Positions 8,459 through 16,446 of a stretch of 64,000 nucleotides of DNA are shown piece by piece. The notes under the pieces are model-generated. The model was given only the letters and a program-made list of their open reading frames with translations. It was not told the origin of the DNA and searched no databases. Source of the DNA: Beijerinckiaceae bacterium (GTDB lineage Bacteria > Pseudomonadota > Alphaproteobacteria > Rhizobiales > Beijerinckiaceae). Within the stretch, counting starts at the first letter, position 1. Every line of letters starts with the position of its first letter. A program made the position numbers and the translations under genes. The DNA lies in assembly GCA_027533425.1 (NCBI GenBank), contig JAPZUD010000001.1, positions 124,001-188,000 of the forward strand, given 5' to 3'.

Positions 8459-9742
8459 ATGTTCCTCACCAAACGAAACCTGCTGGCCGCTGCCCTCTCG
8501 GCAGCCGCTATCCTGCCCGCCCATGCGCAGCAGATCACGCTCGACGTGCTCTACTGCTTCCCGAGCTTCGCGCGCTTCCATGAGCCGGTTGCCGCCGAAT
8601 TCATGAAGAAGAACCCCAACATCAAGATCAATTTCCGTGCGCCGGCCCCGACCTATGATGACGGGCATCAGGTGATCCTGCGTTCGGCGCTGACGCGCCA
8701 GCTGCCCGATCTCTTCTATTCCGGCTTCCACCTCCTCCCGGAACTGGTCCGCACGCTCGATGCCCGTGGCCAGGTGACGGTGCTTGACGGCATGCTTGCG
8801 GCCGAAGGTCCCGAGTTTGCCAAGGCGAACTATCCGCAGAGCCTGATGTCGCTCGCGGTCTTCAACAAGAAGACCTACGGCATTGCCTTCAATGCCTCGA
8901 ACCCGATCGTCTATTTCAATGCCGATCTTGTGAAGAAGGCCGGGGGCGATCCGAACAATTTCCCGAAGACGTTCGATGGCATCATCCAGCTTGCCGCGAA
9001 GATCAACGATCCGGCCAATGGCATCAACGGCATGGCCTATGATGTCCATGGCTGGCCGGACAGCTGGCTCTTCGAGGCTGCGATCGGCCAGGCTGGCGGC
9101 CGACTGCTCAATGCCGAGGGCACCGATATCGCCTTTGACGGCCCTGCCGGGCTGAACGCCTTGAAGACCTTCCGCCGCTTCGTGACCGAAGGCGGGATGC
9201 AGCTGATCGACTGGGACCAGAGCCGCCAGCAGTTCGGCGCCGGCAAGATCGGCATCCTCTTCACCACGCCGGCCCATCTGACGCAGGTGACGGGCCTTGT
9301 CGGCAACAAGTTCGACCTGAAAACCTCGACTTTCCCGATGGACGACGTGAAGAACGGCTATATCCCGACCGGCGGCAACGCTGTCGTGATGCTCACCCAG
9401 GATGCCGCGAAGCAGAAGGCCGCCTGGGAATTCATCAAGTTCGTGACGGGCCCGGAAGCCCAGAAGATCGTGGTCGAGATGACCGGCTATCTTCCGACCA
9501 ATGCCCGTGCTTCCGGCCCGGATTTCCTTGGTCCGTTCTATGAGAAGAACCCGAACTACAAGACGCCGGTGCTCCAGATCGACCGTGCCGGCCCGTGGGG
9601 CGCCTATCCCGGCGGCAACACCGTCCGGATCTGGCGTGCCCAGCGCGACATTATCGGCCAGGTGATGCGCGGCGAGAAGACGCCGGAGCAGGGCCTCGGC
9701 GAGATCGTCAAGACCACGCGCGACATGATGAAGGGTGCCTGA
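8459..9742 (+). CDS. ABC transporter extracellular solute-binding protein (family 1)
   Basis: A 427-residue periplasmic binding protein. ATG 8459 sits 9 bp after AGGAGG and starts the signal peptide MFLTKRNLLAAALSAAAILP (cleavage after AHA). The frame is open far upstream, but that part shadows the permease gene. Family traits are FNASNPIVYFNADLVKKAGG, the central WPDSWLFEAAI region and a C-terminal GPEAQKIVVEMTGYLPTN. It is a more distant relative of the UgpB encoded at 339-1679 and lacks its FWYGLTG opening, so the ligand may differ. It is the fourth gene of the operon and is followed by a hairpin that may set its expression above that of downstream genes. Confidence 0.88.
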   Translation: MFLTKRNLLAAALSAAAILPAHAQQITLDVLYCFPSFARFHEPVAAEFMKKNPNIKINFRAPAPTYDDGHQVILRSALTRQLPDLFYSGFHLLPELVRTLDARGQVTVLDGMLAAEGPEFAKANYPQSLMSLAVFNKKTYGIAFNASNPIVYFNADLVKKAGGDPNNFPKTFDGIIQLAAKINDPANGINGMAYDVHGWPDSWLFEAAIGQAGGRLLNAEGTDIAFDGPAGLNALKTFRRFVTEGGMQLIDWDQSRQQFGAGKIGILFTTPAHLTQVTGLVGNKFDLKTSTFPMDDVKNGYIPTGGNAVVMLTQDAAKQKAAWEFIKFVTGPEAQKIVVEMTGYLPTNARASGPDFLGPFYEKNPNYKTPVLQIDRAGPWGAYPGGNTVRIWRAQRDIIGQVMRGEKTPEQGLGEIVKTTRDMMKGA

Positions 9743-9752
9743 GCACCGTGGC

Positions 9753-9781
9753 GGGCAGGCAATGCGCCCCATTGCCTGCCC
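9753..9781 (+). terminator. intrinsic terminator or attenuator after the binding-protein gene
   Basis: GGGCAGGCAATG (9753-9764) pairs perfectly with CATTGCCTGCCC (9770-9781) around a 5-base loop. This is a 12-bp stem starting 10 bp after the stop codon, followed a few bases later by TTTT (9790-9793). It sits between the binding protein and the phosphodiesterase gene, so it probably ends most transcripts and lets some read through. Confidence 0.7.
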
Positions 9782-9808
9782 ATCTCCTGTTTTCCAAGGA
9801 CCGAGCCC

Positions 9809-10618
9809 ATGAAGATCATCCAGATCACAGACACCCATCTCGTCCGACCGGGCGAGACGATCTACGGACTTGACCCGGCCGCCCGGCTGCGGGCAGTGGT
9901 CGATGACATTCTGCTCTGCCATGCCGATGCCGATCTGGTCGTGGTGACCGGCGACATGACGGATCGCGGCGAGCGGGAAGCCTTCCGCCTGTTCCGGGAC
10001 GAGATTGCGCGCCTGCCCATGCCGGTGCGGCTTCTGCTCGGCAACCATGACGACCGCCGGGCCTTCCGCGATGTCTTCATTGATCACCCGGTTGATCCGA
10101 ACGGCTTTGTCCAGTCGGTGATGGACCTCCCTGGCGGGATCGGGCGCCTCGTCTTCCTCGACACGAACGAGGCGGGATGGAGCGGCGGCAGGCTATGCCC
10201 GGCCCGTCTGGCCTGGCTGGAAGCACGCCTCGAGGAGGTATCGGATGAGCCGGTGACGGTTTTCATGCATCATCCGCCGGCGGATCTCGGCGTGACCCAT
10301 TTCGAGAAGATCAATCTCGAAGACCCGGCGCCGCTCATGGCTATGCTTTCAGCCCATCCCGGCGGCATACGGATGATCGTGGTCGGCCACGTGCATCTTC
10401 CGATTTCCGGCACGCTGCCGGGCGGCCTGCCCTTCCATGCCGGGCGTGGTTCCAATCACCACATGCGCTTCGATGCAGCCACCCGCGACTGCGCTTGGAA
10501 ATCGGGCGGGCCGAATTACAGCGTGATGCTGATTGATGCCCACCGCCTTCTCGTCTTCGGGGTCGACCTGATCGACCAGCCGATCATCGCCACGGGAGCC
10601 TATCCTCCGGGCCCGTAA
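9809..10618 (+). CDS. GpdQ-like metallophosphodiesterase
   Basis: A 269-residue calcineurin-like phosphoesterase with a complete binuclear metal site. D8 and H10 are in TDTH, D49 in GDMTDRG, N79-H80 in GNHDDR, H154-H155 in MHHPP, and H194 and H196 in GHVH. The spacing is nearly that of the glycerophosphodiesterase GpdQ (D8, H10, D50, N80, H156, H195, H197) and also fits class III cyclic-nucleotide phosphodiesterases of the CpdA type. There is no signal peptide, so it acts in the cytoplasm. Placed after a Ugp-like transporter, its likely job is hydrolysis of imported glycerophosphodiesters to glycerol-3-phosphate and an alcohol. A cAMP role cannot be excluded. Confidence 0.82.
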   Translation: MKIIQITDTHLVRPGETIYGLDPAARLRAVVDDILLCHADADLVVVTGDMTDRGEREAFRLFRDEIARLPMPVRLLLGNHDDRRAFRDVFIDHPVDPNGFVQSVMDLPGGIGRLVFLDTNEAGWSGGRLCPARLAWLEARLEEVSDEPVTVFMHHPPADLGVTHFEKINLEDPAPLMAMLSAHPGGIRMIVVGHVHLPISGTLPGGLPFHAGRGSNHHMRFDAATRDCAWKSGGPNYSVMLIDAHRLLVFGVDLIDQPIIATGAYPPGP

Positions 10619-10692
10619 GGGGGTGAACCGGCGCTATCCGGTATGGACAGCTCTTCCAGAACAAAATCGCGTTGCCGCCGGCGCGGGTGCGG

Positions 10693-10886
10693 CAACCCTC
10701 GATGGCATGAGCCACGCGCGGGTTTTTCGCTCCTTCAAGACCAGCTCCGAGACCAGCCACCGGGCGGCATTGATGGGTACCTGCCACCCGCGCCGCCGTA
10801 CGCTCCGAGTGGCATCAGCTTTGCGCAGCCTCATCCTTGCCGGGGCAGGGGACATTCCGGGATTCTTCTGGTTAGTCTGGCGGCGC
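10693..10886. repeat. dispersed intergenic repeat, copy A (both modules)
   Basis: The 370-bp stretch 10619-10988 has no credible gene. It carries two short modules that recur elsewhere in the window. Module 1 (10693-10745) contains GCAACCCTCGATGGCATGAG and then CCACGCGCGGGTTTTTCGCT; it resembles 30289-30330 and 58024-58060. Module 2 (10843-10886) contains GGGACATTCCGGGATTCTTC and TGGTTAGTCTGGC; it resembles 27609-27655 and 30529-30575. About 100 bp separate the modules here. The copies diverge, so this may be a decayed mobile sequence, a structured RNA or a conserved short peptide; none could be established. Confidence 0.5.
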
Positions 10887-10921
10887 CCTGACAGCACCCG
10901 CCGGGCTGCCCAATGGCAGGG

Positions 10922-10950
10922 TGTAACGAACCGATCTCCTGGGCCGAAAT
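10922..10950 (+). promoter_or_regulatory. ECF promoter upstream of the radical SAM gene
   Basis: TGTAACGA at 10922-10929, 15 bp, then CGAAAT at 10945-10950. The same two boxes with exactly the same spacing occur upstream of the ECF sigma gene (24045-24073, minus) and the flavoprotein operon (14130-14158). The -10 box ends 38 bp before the rSAM start codon. Confidence 0.75.
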
Positions 10951-10988
10951 GAACCACATAGCCCTCTCTGCATTCTGGAAGTGATGCC

Positions 10989-11936
10989 ATGGACCTTGGA
11001 ACGCTCGCCCGAACCAAATTTGTTGATCCCGTTCTGACAGCAAAGGGCGAGCGCCGGGCAAAGGTCGGCCTGAAAGCGTTGGAAACCCTTTGGTTCAACA
11101 CCGGCACCTTGTGCAACATTACCTGCCAGAATTGCTATATCGAGAGTTCGCCGAAAAACGACCGGCTGGTCTATCTGACCCTTGCGGATGTGCGGAGCTA
11201 CCTGGACGAGATCCGCACCGGGAACCTGCCGGTCAAGATGATCGGTTTCACAGGCGGCGAGCCTTTCATGAACCGCGAGATGATCGCGATCCTCGAGGAG
11301 ACCCTTGATCGCGGCTTCGAGGTTCTCGTCCTCACCAACGCGATGCGGCCGATGATGCGCTATCAGAAGGCTTTGAAGCAGATCCGCGAAGCGCATGGCG
11401 GGTTGATCCGGTTTCGGGTGTCTCTGGATGATCACCGGGCTGAAATTCATGATCTCGAGCGGGGCAGGGGCTCGTTCCGGAAAGCGATGGAGGGACTTCG
11501 GTTCCTTTCCCGCGAAGGGTTTCAGATCGAGGTTGCCGGACGGCGTCTCGGTGCTGAACCGGACGAAATCGCCCGTGCCGGCTATCGCACCCTCTTCGCG
11601 GAAGAAGGGATCGGCATTGATTGTGATGATCCGGTACAGCTCGTCATCTTTCCCGAAATGCTCCCGGATGCCGATCCGCCCGAAATCACCGAGGCCTGCT
11701 GGAGCATTCTGCACAAGAGCCCGGAGGATGTGATGTGTGCAACCTCGCGGATGGTCGTGCGCCGGAAGGGGGCGGATCGCCCCTCGGTCCTGGCCTGCAC
11801 GCTGATTGCCTATGACCCCCGATTTGAGCTGGGGCATACCCTTGGCGAGGCGAGCGCGCCCGTCGCCCTGAACCACCGGTATTGCGCAACCTTCTGTGTC
11901 CTCGGCGGGGCGGCCTGTGGTGCCACCAAGGGCTGA
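10989..11936 (+). CDS. radical SAM protein of the rSAM/selenodomain-type island
   Basis: A 315-residue radical SAM enzyme with the iron-sulfur motif CNITCQNC (C42, C46, C49) and the SAM-binding GGEPF, so the AdoMet radical core is intact. A second cysteine group near the C-terminus (C299, C303, C310) suggests an auxiliary cluster or substrate binding. The opening LWFNTGTLCNITCQNCYIES recalls the Cys-rich rSAM proteins linked to the TIGR04282/TIGR04283 transferases (the group containing ArsS), but no clear ArsS C-terminal domain is recognised, so the reaction is unknown. It is monocistronic, behind its own ECF promoter, and convergent with the TIGR04283-like gene. Confidence 0.8.
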   Translation: MDLGTLARTKFVDPVLTAKGERRAKVGLKALETLWFNTGTLCNITCQNCYIESSPKNDRLVYLTLADVRSYLDEIRTGNLPVKMIGFTGGEPFMNREMIAILEETLDRGFEVLVLTNAMRPMMRYQKALKQIREAHGGLIRFRVSLDDHRAEIHDLERGRGSFRKAMEGLRFLSREGFQIEVAGRRLGAEPDEIARAGYRTLFAEEGIGIDCDDPVQLVIFPEMLPDADPPEITEACWSILHKSPEDVMCATSRMVVRRKGADRPSVLACTLIAYDPRFELGHTLGEASAPVALNHRYCATFCVLGGAACGATKG

Positions 11937-11992
11937 TTTCTGCCCGGTTGGCGATCACCCCTTCGCGGAGCACGACGCGTCAGGCACGGCGA

Positions 11993-12026
11993 GCCGGCCG
12001 GAATGCATCAGCAGAATGCGGCCGGC
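11993..12026. terminator. possible hairpin between convergent rSAM and glycosyltransferase genes
   Basis: GCCGGCC (11993-11999) and GGCCGGC (12020-12026) can pair around a 20-base loop that itself repeats GAATGC. It lies in the 240-bp gap between two convergent genes, where a bidirectional terminator is expected, but there is no T-run. Confidence 0.3.
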
Positions 12027-12176
12027 AGGTCCGGCCGCAGGAAACGCATGGCCATCCAAGACTTGGCGAATTCCATCAATGCATCCGTCTGCTCGGGTCC
12101 CCCGGAACGGGACAAGCGGGCCAGCCTCCGGGAAAGACCATGTCTCGCAGGTTGAAGCCGCGACCTGATCGCACTT

Positions 12177-12830
12177 TCATCGATGAAGGAGCGCCTGGCT
12201 GACCGTCAGGCGGAGGTGGTGCCATGTCGTCCGGAACCAGCCGTTCTGCGCGTATTTCCGGGCGCTGGTCTGGATCGTCGCGCCGACCGGGCGAACTGGC
12301 AGACCCAGGCGGTGCGCCTTCCGGACCAGGAGATGATCCTCGCCCGTTGGTGTCCGCTCATCATAGCCTCCGAGGCGGGTAAAAGCCTGACGCGAAAGGC
12401 AGAGCGCCTGATCACCGAACGGGATGCCGAGGCAGCGGGACCGGAAATGCACACCGAGTTCGGTCAGGCGCATGAGGAAGCCACCATCGAAACGGAGGTC
12501 AAAATAGGAGAGGGCCTCCCCATTTTTCAGGCAGGCCTGAAGCGCCTCGACCGCATCGGATGACAGGATCGTATCCGCGTGAACGAACCAGAAATGCCGG
12601 CCGGAGGCCATTTCCGCCGCACGATTCATGCTGGAGGCGCGTGTTCCGCCGCGAGCCAGGATGATCTCGAAGTCTTGCGGCAGACTTTCCAGCAGCCAGA
12701 CAGGACGCACTTCTCCAGTGGCGAGCGGGATGATCACGCTTACGGCGGGCTCCTTCCGCGCGCTCGGCTGGCATCGTTCGAGTTCGACCGGATGCTCCAT
12801 CCTGGCAGGCGCATTGATCACATCGATCAT
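12177..12830 (-). CDS. rSAM/selenodomain-associated transferase 2 (TIGR04283-like glycosyltransferase)
   Basis: A 217-residue GT2-fold transferase starting at ATG 12830, chosen because GAGG lies 6 bp upstream and because the N-terminal beta strand AVSVIIPLATGE follows shortly. The longer open frame upstream has no family match. ARGGTRASSMNRAAEMASG and FVHADTIL (the acidic nucleotide-sugar site) are typical of the TIGR04283 family. FGDQALCLSRQAF followed by GEDHLLVRKAHRLG is the acceptor end. This family is known by its genomic association with radical SAM, a nucleoside phosphorylase and SelD-like domains, now tied to arsenosugar-type pathways. The start is 116 bp downstream of a weaker ECF promoter. 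Confidence 0.8.
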   Translation of the reverse strand: MIDVINAPARMEHPVELERCQPSARKEPAVSVIIPLATGEVRPVWLLESLPQDFEIILARGGTRASSMNRAAEMASGRHFWFVHADTILSSDAVEALQACLKNGEALSYFDLRFDGGFLMRLTELGVHFRSRCLGIPFGDQALCLSRQAFTRLGGYDERTPTGEDHLLVRKAHRLGLPVRPVGATIQTSARKYAQNGWFRTTWHHLRLTVSQALLHR

Positions 12831-12945
12831 CCTTGCCTCTATCCGTGAGCCACTCGGGCCGGTGAACCCGCGATGCCCCAAGCCTGAGCCGTCTGACGCA
12901 GATGCGGTGACGGTTGGACCTTCCGTTGATCTGGCTCCGTTCCCC

Positions 12946-12974
12946 AATACGCAATGCTCAGACGTTTTGTAACA
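12946..12974 (-). promoter_or_regulatory. weaker ECF promoter upstream of the TIGR04283-like gene
   Basis: On the minus strand TGTTACAA (12967-12974), 15 bp, CGTATT (12946-12951). Spacing is identical to the other three sites. The -35 box differs from TGTAACGG at three positions and the -10 from CGAATA at two, so this is a candidate only. The gap 12831-13055 has no gene. Confidence 0.4.
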
Positions 12975-13055
12975 GACACCGTGCAACCAGCAGGAAGGAT
13001 CGACACGCTGCACCAGAATCTCGCTGGCCCTGGACAATGATTGGCCAACGCAAGA

Positions 13056-13982
13056 TCAGATCAACAATTCGGCCCAGCCCTTTAACCTGCGCCTGCCGGA
13101 ACCATCCGATCGTCGAACCTCGCCCTCGATCACCGACATGGCGAAGCCGCCCTTTGTCCAATCCGCCACAGCCTCGAGATGCACCGTCGAGGCTTCCAGT
13201 TGCCATTGTCCGCCGGCATGCGTGAATCCGACCTCCCAGCGGGTCGGCCAACGATAGTCGCGATCCACCAAGGCCTGCATCTCCTTGATGGAAAAACGGA
13301 TCGCGGAGAGAACGCCAGCACCTTCGAAGGTGGCCATCCCGCTTTCACGAGGCGTACCGGGCTGGATCCGTTCGTGGTAGCGGATGTAAAGGTCCTGGTG
13401 ATCGTCCGTCATCAGGTAGAGACCATTGAAATTGGACCAGTTGGCGCCGAAATCACTGGTGAAGCGGTTATATCCTGTCTGCGCAATGAACTCGAAGAGA
13501 ACACGCCCCTTCAAGGTTCTCCCACGCCAACGCATAGTGGCCGGCGCCGCGCCGATCCAGTAATCGCGATCCTCGGTCTGCCGGCGCAAGACCGGAACGA
13601 GCCTGTCGACTGACAACTCGATTCCGTTGGTAGCGCTGGACATGTGGAGGCCGCTCTCGATCGTCCCGCGAAACCGGAAATGCTCGGAATCGGGAATGAC
13701 CAGAAGTTCGCGCCCGAGATTGGGATAATGCGCGCTACCGACAATCGGCACGATCCCGGTGCCTTCGGCATACATCATGATCCAGTGATCGGCGAAAAAC
13801 TGGTCGCCGGTCTGTCCGCGATTATTGTCATGGGCAAGATAGACCGAGCCCTCCGCATCCGATCCCACAAAGGAAAAATAGTCGGAATGGTAGCGCTTCG
13901 TGACCTCGGCCCAAGCCGGATGGCTGGCGCAGACAACGAATCCGGTGCCCAAGCCAAAAAGGTCGCGGCGATTGAATGACAT
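13056..13982 (-). CDS. secreted protein with Tat-like signal, possibly lipocalin-type (CrtC/AttH-like)
   Basis: A 308-residue protein with GGGAGAGG 9 bp before ATG 13982. The N-terminus MSFNRRDLFGLGTGFVVCAS has twin arginines followed by a hydrophobic stretch and AWA, compatible with a Tat signal. The remainder is rich in beta-strand-like aromatic segments such as DHWIMMYAEGTG and YHSDYFSFVG, and in WEVGFTHAGGQW, which recalls two-domain lipocalin proteins of the CrtC/AttH group. The family assignment is uncertain and no catalytic residues are claimed. It is divergent from the eight-gene flavoprotein operon. No convincing ECF promoter was found on its own strand. Confidence 0.55.
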   Translation of the reverse strand: MSFNRRDLFGLGTGFVVCASHPAWAEVTKRYHSDYFSFVGSDAEGSVYLAHDNNRGQTGDQFFADHWIMMYAEGTGIVPIVGSAHYPNLGRELLVIPDSEHFRFRGTIESGLHMSSATNGIELSVDRLVPVLRRQTEDRDYWIGAAPATMRWRGRTLKGRVLFEFIAQTGYNRFTSDFGANWSNFNGLYLMTDDHQDLYIRYHERIQPGTPRESGMATFEGAGVLSAIRFSIKEMQALVDRDYRWPTRWEVGFTHAGGQWQLEASTVHLEAVADWTKGGFAMSVIEGEVRRSDGSGRRRLKGWAELLI

Positions 13983-14129
13983 GAATTGACCTCTCCCTGC
14001 CTGGACAGCAACGATGCCGGCTCATGGGTGTCGCGCAATTCACGTTCTCTCGATCACGGGTTCGCAATAGCGGCGGGGCCAGGTCCAGCGCGTTCACGAT
14101 TGTCTGACGAAGGCGTGAAGCGCTTTGGC

Positions 14130-14158
14130 TGTAACGGGAATTCCGCCAGGCACGAATA
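14130..14158 (+). promoter_or_regulatory. ECF promoter of the eight-gene flavoprotein/glycosyltransferase operon
   Basis: TGTAACGG (14130-14137), 15 bp, CGAATA (14153-14158). It matches the promoter of the ECF sigma gene in every base of both boxes and in spacing. The flavoprotein ATG is 35 bp downstream. Confidence 0.8.
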
Positions 14159-14192
14159 TACTCGCAAGAAACACGAGTTCACAGGAAACCTG

Positions 14193-15671
14193 ATGGCCGG
14201 TGCAACCACTCCATCGCTGCCGCCCAAGCGCCCCGAAATCCGCGGCAACACCCTGCATGCAGATCTTTGCATTCTCGGTGCAGGTTCCGGAGGGCTTTCC
14301 GTCGCAGCGGGTGCCGTCCAGATGGGTGCATCTGTTGTCCTGATCGAAAAAGGCGAGATGGGCGGCGATTGCCTCAATACCGGGTGCGTGCCGTCAAAGG
14401 CCCTGATTGCAGCAGCCCATGTGGCCCACACGCATCGGATCGGCGGCCGGTTCGGCATCCATGGGGCAGAACCGGAAATCCGGTTTCACGAGGTGCATGA
14501 CCATGTCCACGGCGTCATCGGCGCGATTGCCCCGCATGACAGTGTCGAGCGGTTCGAAGGCCTGGGCGTCATGGTCATCAAGGCCGCCGGTCAGTTTGTT
14601 GACGGAGAAACGGTCGAGGCCGGTGGCCGCCGGATCAAGGCTCGCCGCTTCGTGGTGGCGACGGGCTCGCGGGCGGCCGTACCACCGATTCCAGGCCTCG
14701 CAGAAGCTGGTTATCTTACCAATGAAACGGTTTTCGAACTGAAGGAACGTCCCGCGCATCTGATTGTGATCGGTGGTGGACCGATCGGGATCGAGATGGC
14801 GCAGTCCTTTCGCCGTCTTGGATCGGAAGTGACCGTCATCGAGAAGTTCGGGATCCTCGCGAGGGACGAGCCGGAGGCTGTCGAGGTCGTGCGGGCATCG
14901 CTTTCAGGCGACGGAGTGCGTCTTGTCGAAGGCCTTGGCGTCAGCGAGGTCCGACAGGACGATGGCGCGGTTACCGTGACCCTTGATGCCGACAGCCCAT
15001 TTGGCCGGACACTCTCCGGCACACATATCCTTGTTGCGGCTGGGCGGCGTCCGAATATCGAGAGCCTTGGGCTCGACAAGGCCGGCATTGCCGCGACGGC
15101 GAAGGGGATCACCGTCGATGCGCGGCTGATCACCAGCAACCGCAAGGTCTTCGCGATCGGCGATGTCGCCGGTGGCCCGCAATTCACGCATATCGCCGGC
15201 TATCATGCAGGGATCGTCATCCGGAACGCCCTGTTCGGGCTGCCGGCCAAGGTGGATTATCGCGCCTTGCCCTGGGTCACCTATACGGATCCCGAACTCG
15301 CCCATGCCGGGCTCACCGAAGCCGAGGCGCGCAAGGCGGGCCGCACGGTCGAGGTTCTGAACTGGACTTTTGCCCTGAATGACCGGGCGCAGGCGGAACG
15401 GGCAACCGAAGGGCTCGCCAAAGTCATCCTCGGGCCAAAAGGCACGATCCTTGGCGCGACCATTGTTGGCCCACGGGCCGGCGAACTGATTGGCACCTGG
15501 GCATTGGCCATCAGCGCGAGGCTGAAAATCGGAGCGATCGCGGGGGCTGTGCTCCCCTATCCAACCCTCTCCGAAATCTCGAAACGGGCCGCGGGCAGCT
15601 ACTACACCCCGAAGCTCTTTGGCGCCTTCACCCGCCGCGTCGTCGGCCTTGTCCAACGCATCCTGCCCTGA
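14193..15671 (+). CDS. MerA/dihydrolipoamide-dehydrogenase-like FAD-dependent oxidoreductase
   Basis: A 492-residue flavoprotein of the pyridine-nucleotide-disulfide oxidoreductase class I. ATG 14193 follows AGGAAA. It has the FAD-binding LGAGSGG, the redox pair C60/C65 in GGDCLNTGCVPSK, NAD(P) binding IGGGPIGIEMAQ and the second FAD motif FAIGDVAGG. It lacks an N-terminal HMA domain and ends ...VQRILP without the C-terminal cysteine pair of mercuric reductase. At the position of the HxHPTxxE catalytic dyad it reads LPYPTLSE, so the usual histidine is tyrosine. It therefore resembles the uncharacterised MerA-like group that accompanies TVP38 proteins. It is first in an operon driven by the ECF promoter. 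Confidence 0.82.
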   Translation: MAGATTPSLPPKRPEIRGNTLHADLCILGAGSGGLSVAAGAVQMGASVVLIEKGEMGGDCLNTGCVPSKALIAAAHVAHTHRIGGRFGIHGAEPEIRFHEVHDHVHGVIGAIAPHDSVERFEGLGVMVIKAAGQFVDGETVEAGGRRIKARRFVVATGSRAAVPPIPGLAEAGYLTNETVFELKERPAHLIVIGGGPIGIEMAQSFRRLGSEVTVIEKFGILARDEPEAVEVVRASLSGDGVRLVEGLGVSEVRQDDGAVTVTLDADSPFGRTLSGTHILVAAGRRPNIESLGLDKAGIAATAKGITVDARLITSNRKVFAIGDVAGGPQFTHIAGYHAGIVIRNALFGLPAKVDYRALPWVTYTDPELAHAGLTEAEARKAGRTVEVLNWTFALNDRAQAERATEGLAKVILGPKGTILGATIVGPRAGELIGTWALAISARLKIGAIAGAVLPYPTLSEISKRAAGSYYTPKLFGAFTRRVVGLVQRILP

Positions 15672-15682
15672 ACGAGGCCATC

Positions 15683-16408
15683 ATGTCGCTCTCATCCCTT
15701 CTGAAGGATCGCCGGCTCTGGCTGGGGCTCGTTGCTCTTGTGGCCTTCCTTCTGCTCCGCTGGTCGGGCCTCGCCTCCTATCTGTCGCTCGACACGCTGA
15801 AGACGCATCGGGAAGCGCTCACAGCCTGGGTCCAGGGGAGCCTCCTCGTCGCGGGTCTCTCCTATGTCGCGGTCTATGTCGTTGCCGTCGCCTTTTCTTT
15901 CCCGGGCGCGGTGTTCCTGACCCTGTCCGGCGGTTTTCTCTTCGGCGCGGCGTTGGGCACGCTGTTGACGGTGACAGGTGCGACGATCGGCGCAACGGTG
16001 ATCTTCATCTTCGCCAAGGCCATTTTTGGTGAGAACGCACTGGATCGCTTCGGGGCTCCGGCTGCGAGGCTGGCTGAAGGAATCCGGCGCAATGCCGGGG
16101 CTTATCTGCTCGTTCTGCGCCTTGTCCCGCTGTTTCCCTTCTTCCTCGTCAATCTCGTACCAGCCTTTGTCGGCGTGAAGATCCCGACCTATGTGGCGAC
16201 CACCTTTTTCGGCATCATTCCCGGAACAGCTGTTTTCTCGCTTGCAGGAGCCGGCCTTGGCTCTGTCCTTGATCAGGGCGGTGCCATCACGCCGGGATCG
16301 ATCCTGACGCCCGAGATCATTGCCGGGCTTGTCGGGCTGGCAGCCCTTTCACTCGCGGCAATCCCCCTGCGCAAACGGTTCGAAGCTCGAAGCGGGCAAG
16401 CAACCTGA
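15683..16408 (+). CDS. TVP38/TMEM64 family membrane protein
   Basis: A 241-residue integral membrane protein of the VTT (SNARE-associated/DedA-like) family. Several membrane segments are visible. The core FSFPGAVFLTLSGGFLFGA and the RNAGAYLLVLRLVPLFPFFL stretch with VPAF are the family's diagnostic re-entrant region. Members act in lipid or solute movement across the inner membrane; the precise role is unknown. It is 11 bp after the MerA-like gene, a pairing seen in many proteobacteria and cyanobacteria, and precedes the DUF547 gene by 38 bp. Confidence 0.88.
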   Translation: MSLSSLLKDRRLWLGLVALVAFLLLRWSGLASYLSLDTLKTHREALTAWVQGSLLVAGLSYVAVYVVAVAFSFPGAVFLTLSGGFLFGAALGTLLTVTGATIGATVIFIFAKAIFGENALDRFGAPAARLAEGIRRNAGAYLLVLRLVPLFPFFLVNLVPAFVGVKIPTYVATTFFGIIPGTAVFSLAGAGLGSVLDQGGAITPGSILTPEIIAGLVGLAALSLAAIPLRKRFEARSGQAT

Positions 16409-16446
16409 CGATGCTCTTGCCGACACCTGTTCCGGAGGCATTCCTG

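Noticed and set aside
10623-10952. 109-codon frame between the GpdQ-like and rSAM genes
   Set aside because: There is no ribosome site, it overlaps the ECF promoter, and its similarity to the 30.3-kb region is better explained by the dispersed repeat.
12968-12996. TGTAACAG on the plus strand as an ECF -35 box
   Set aside because: Fifteen bases downstream the sequence is CAGGAA, not a CGAA-type -10, and no plus-strand gene follows; only the minus-strand reading fits.
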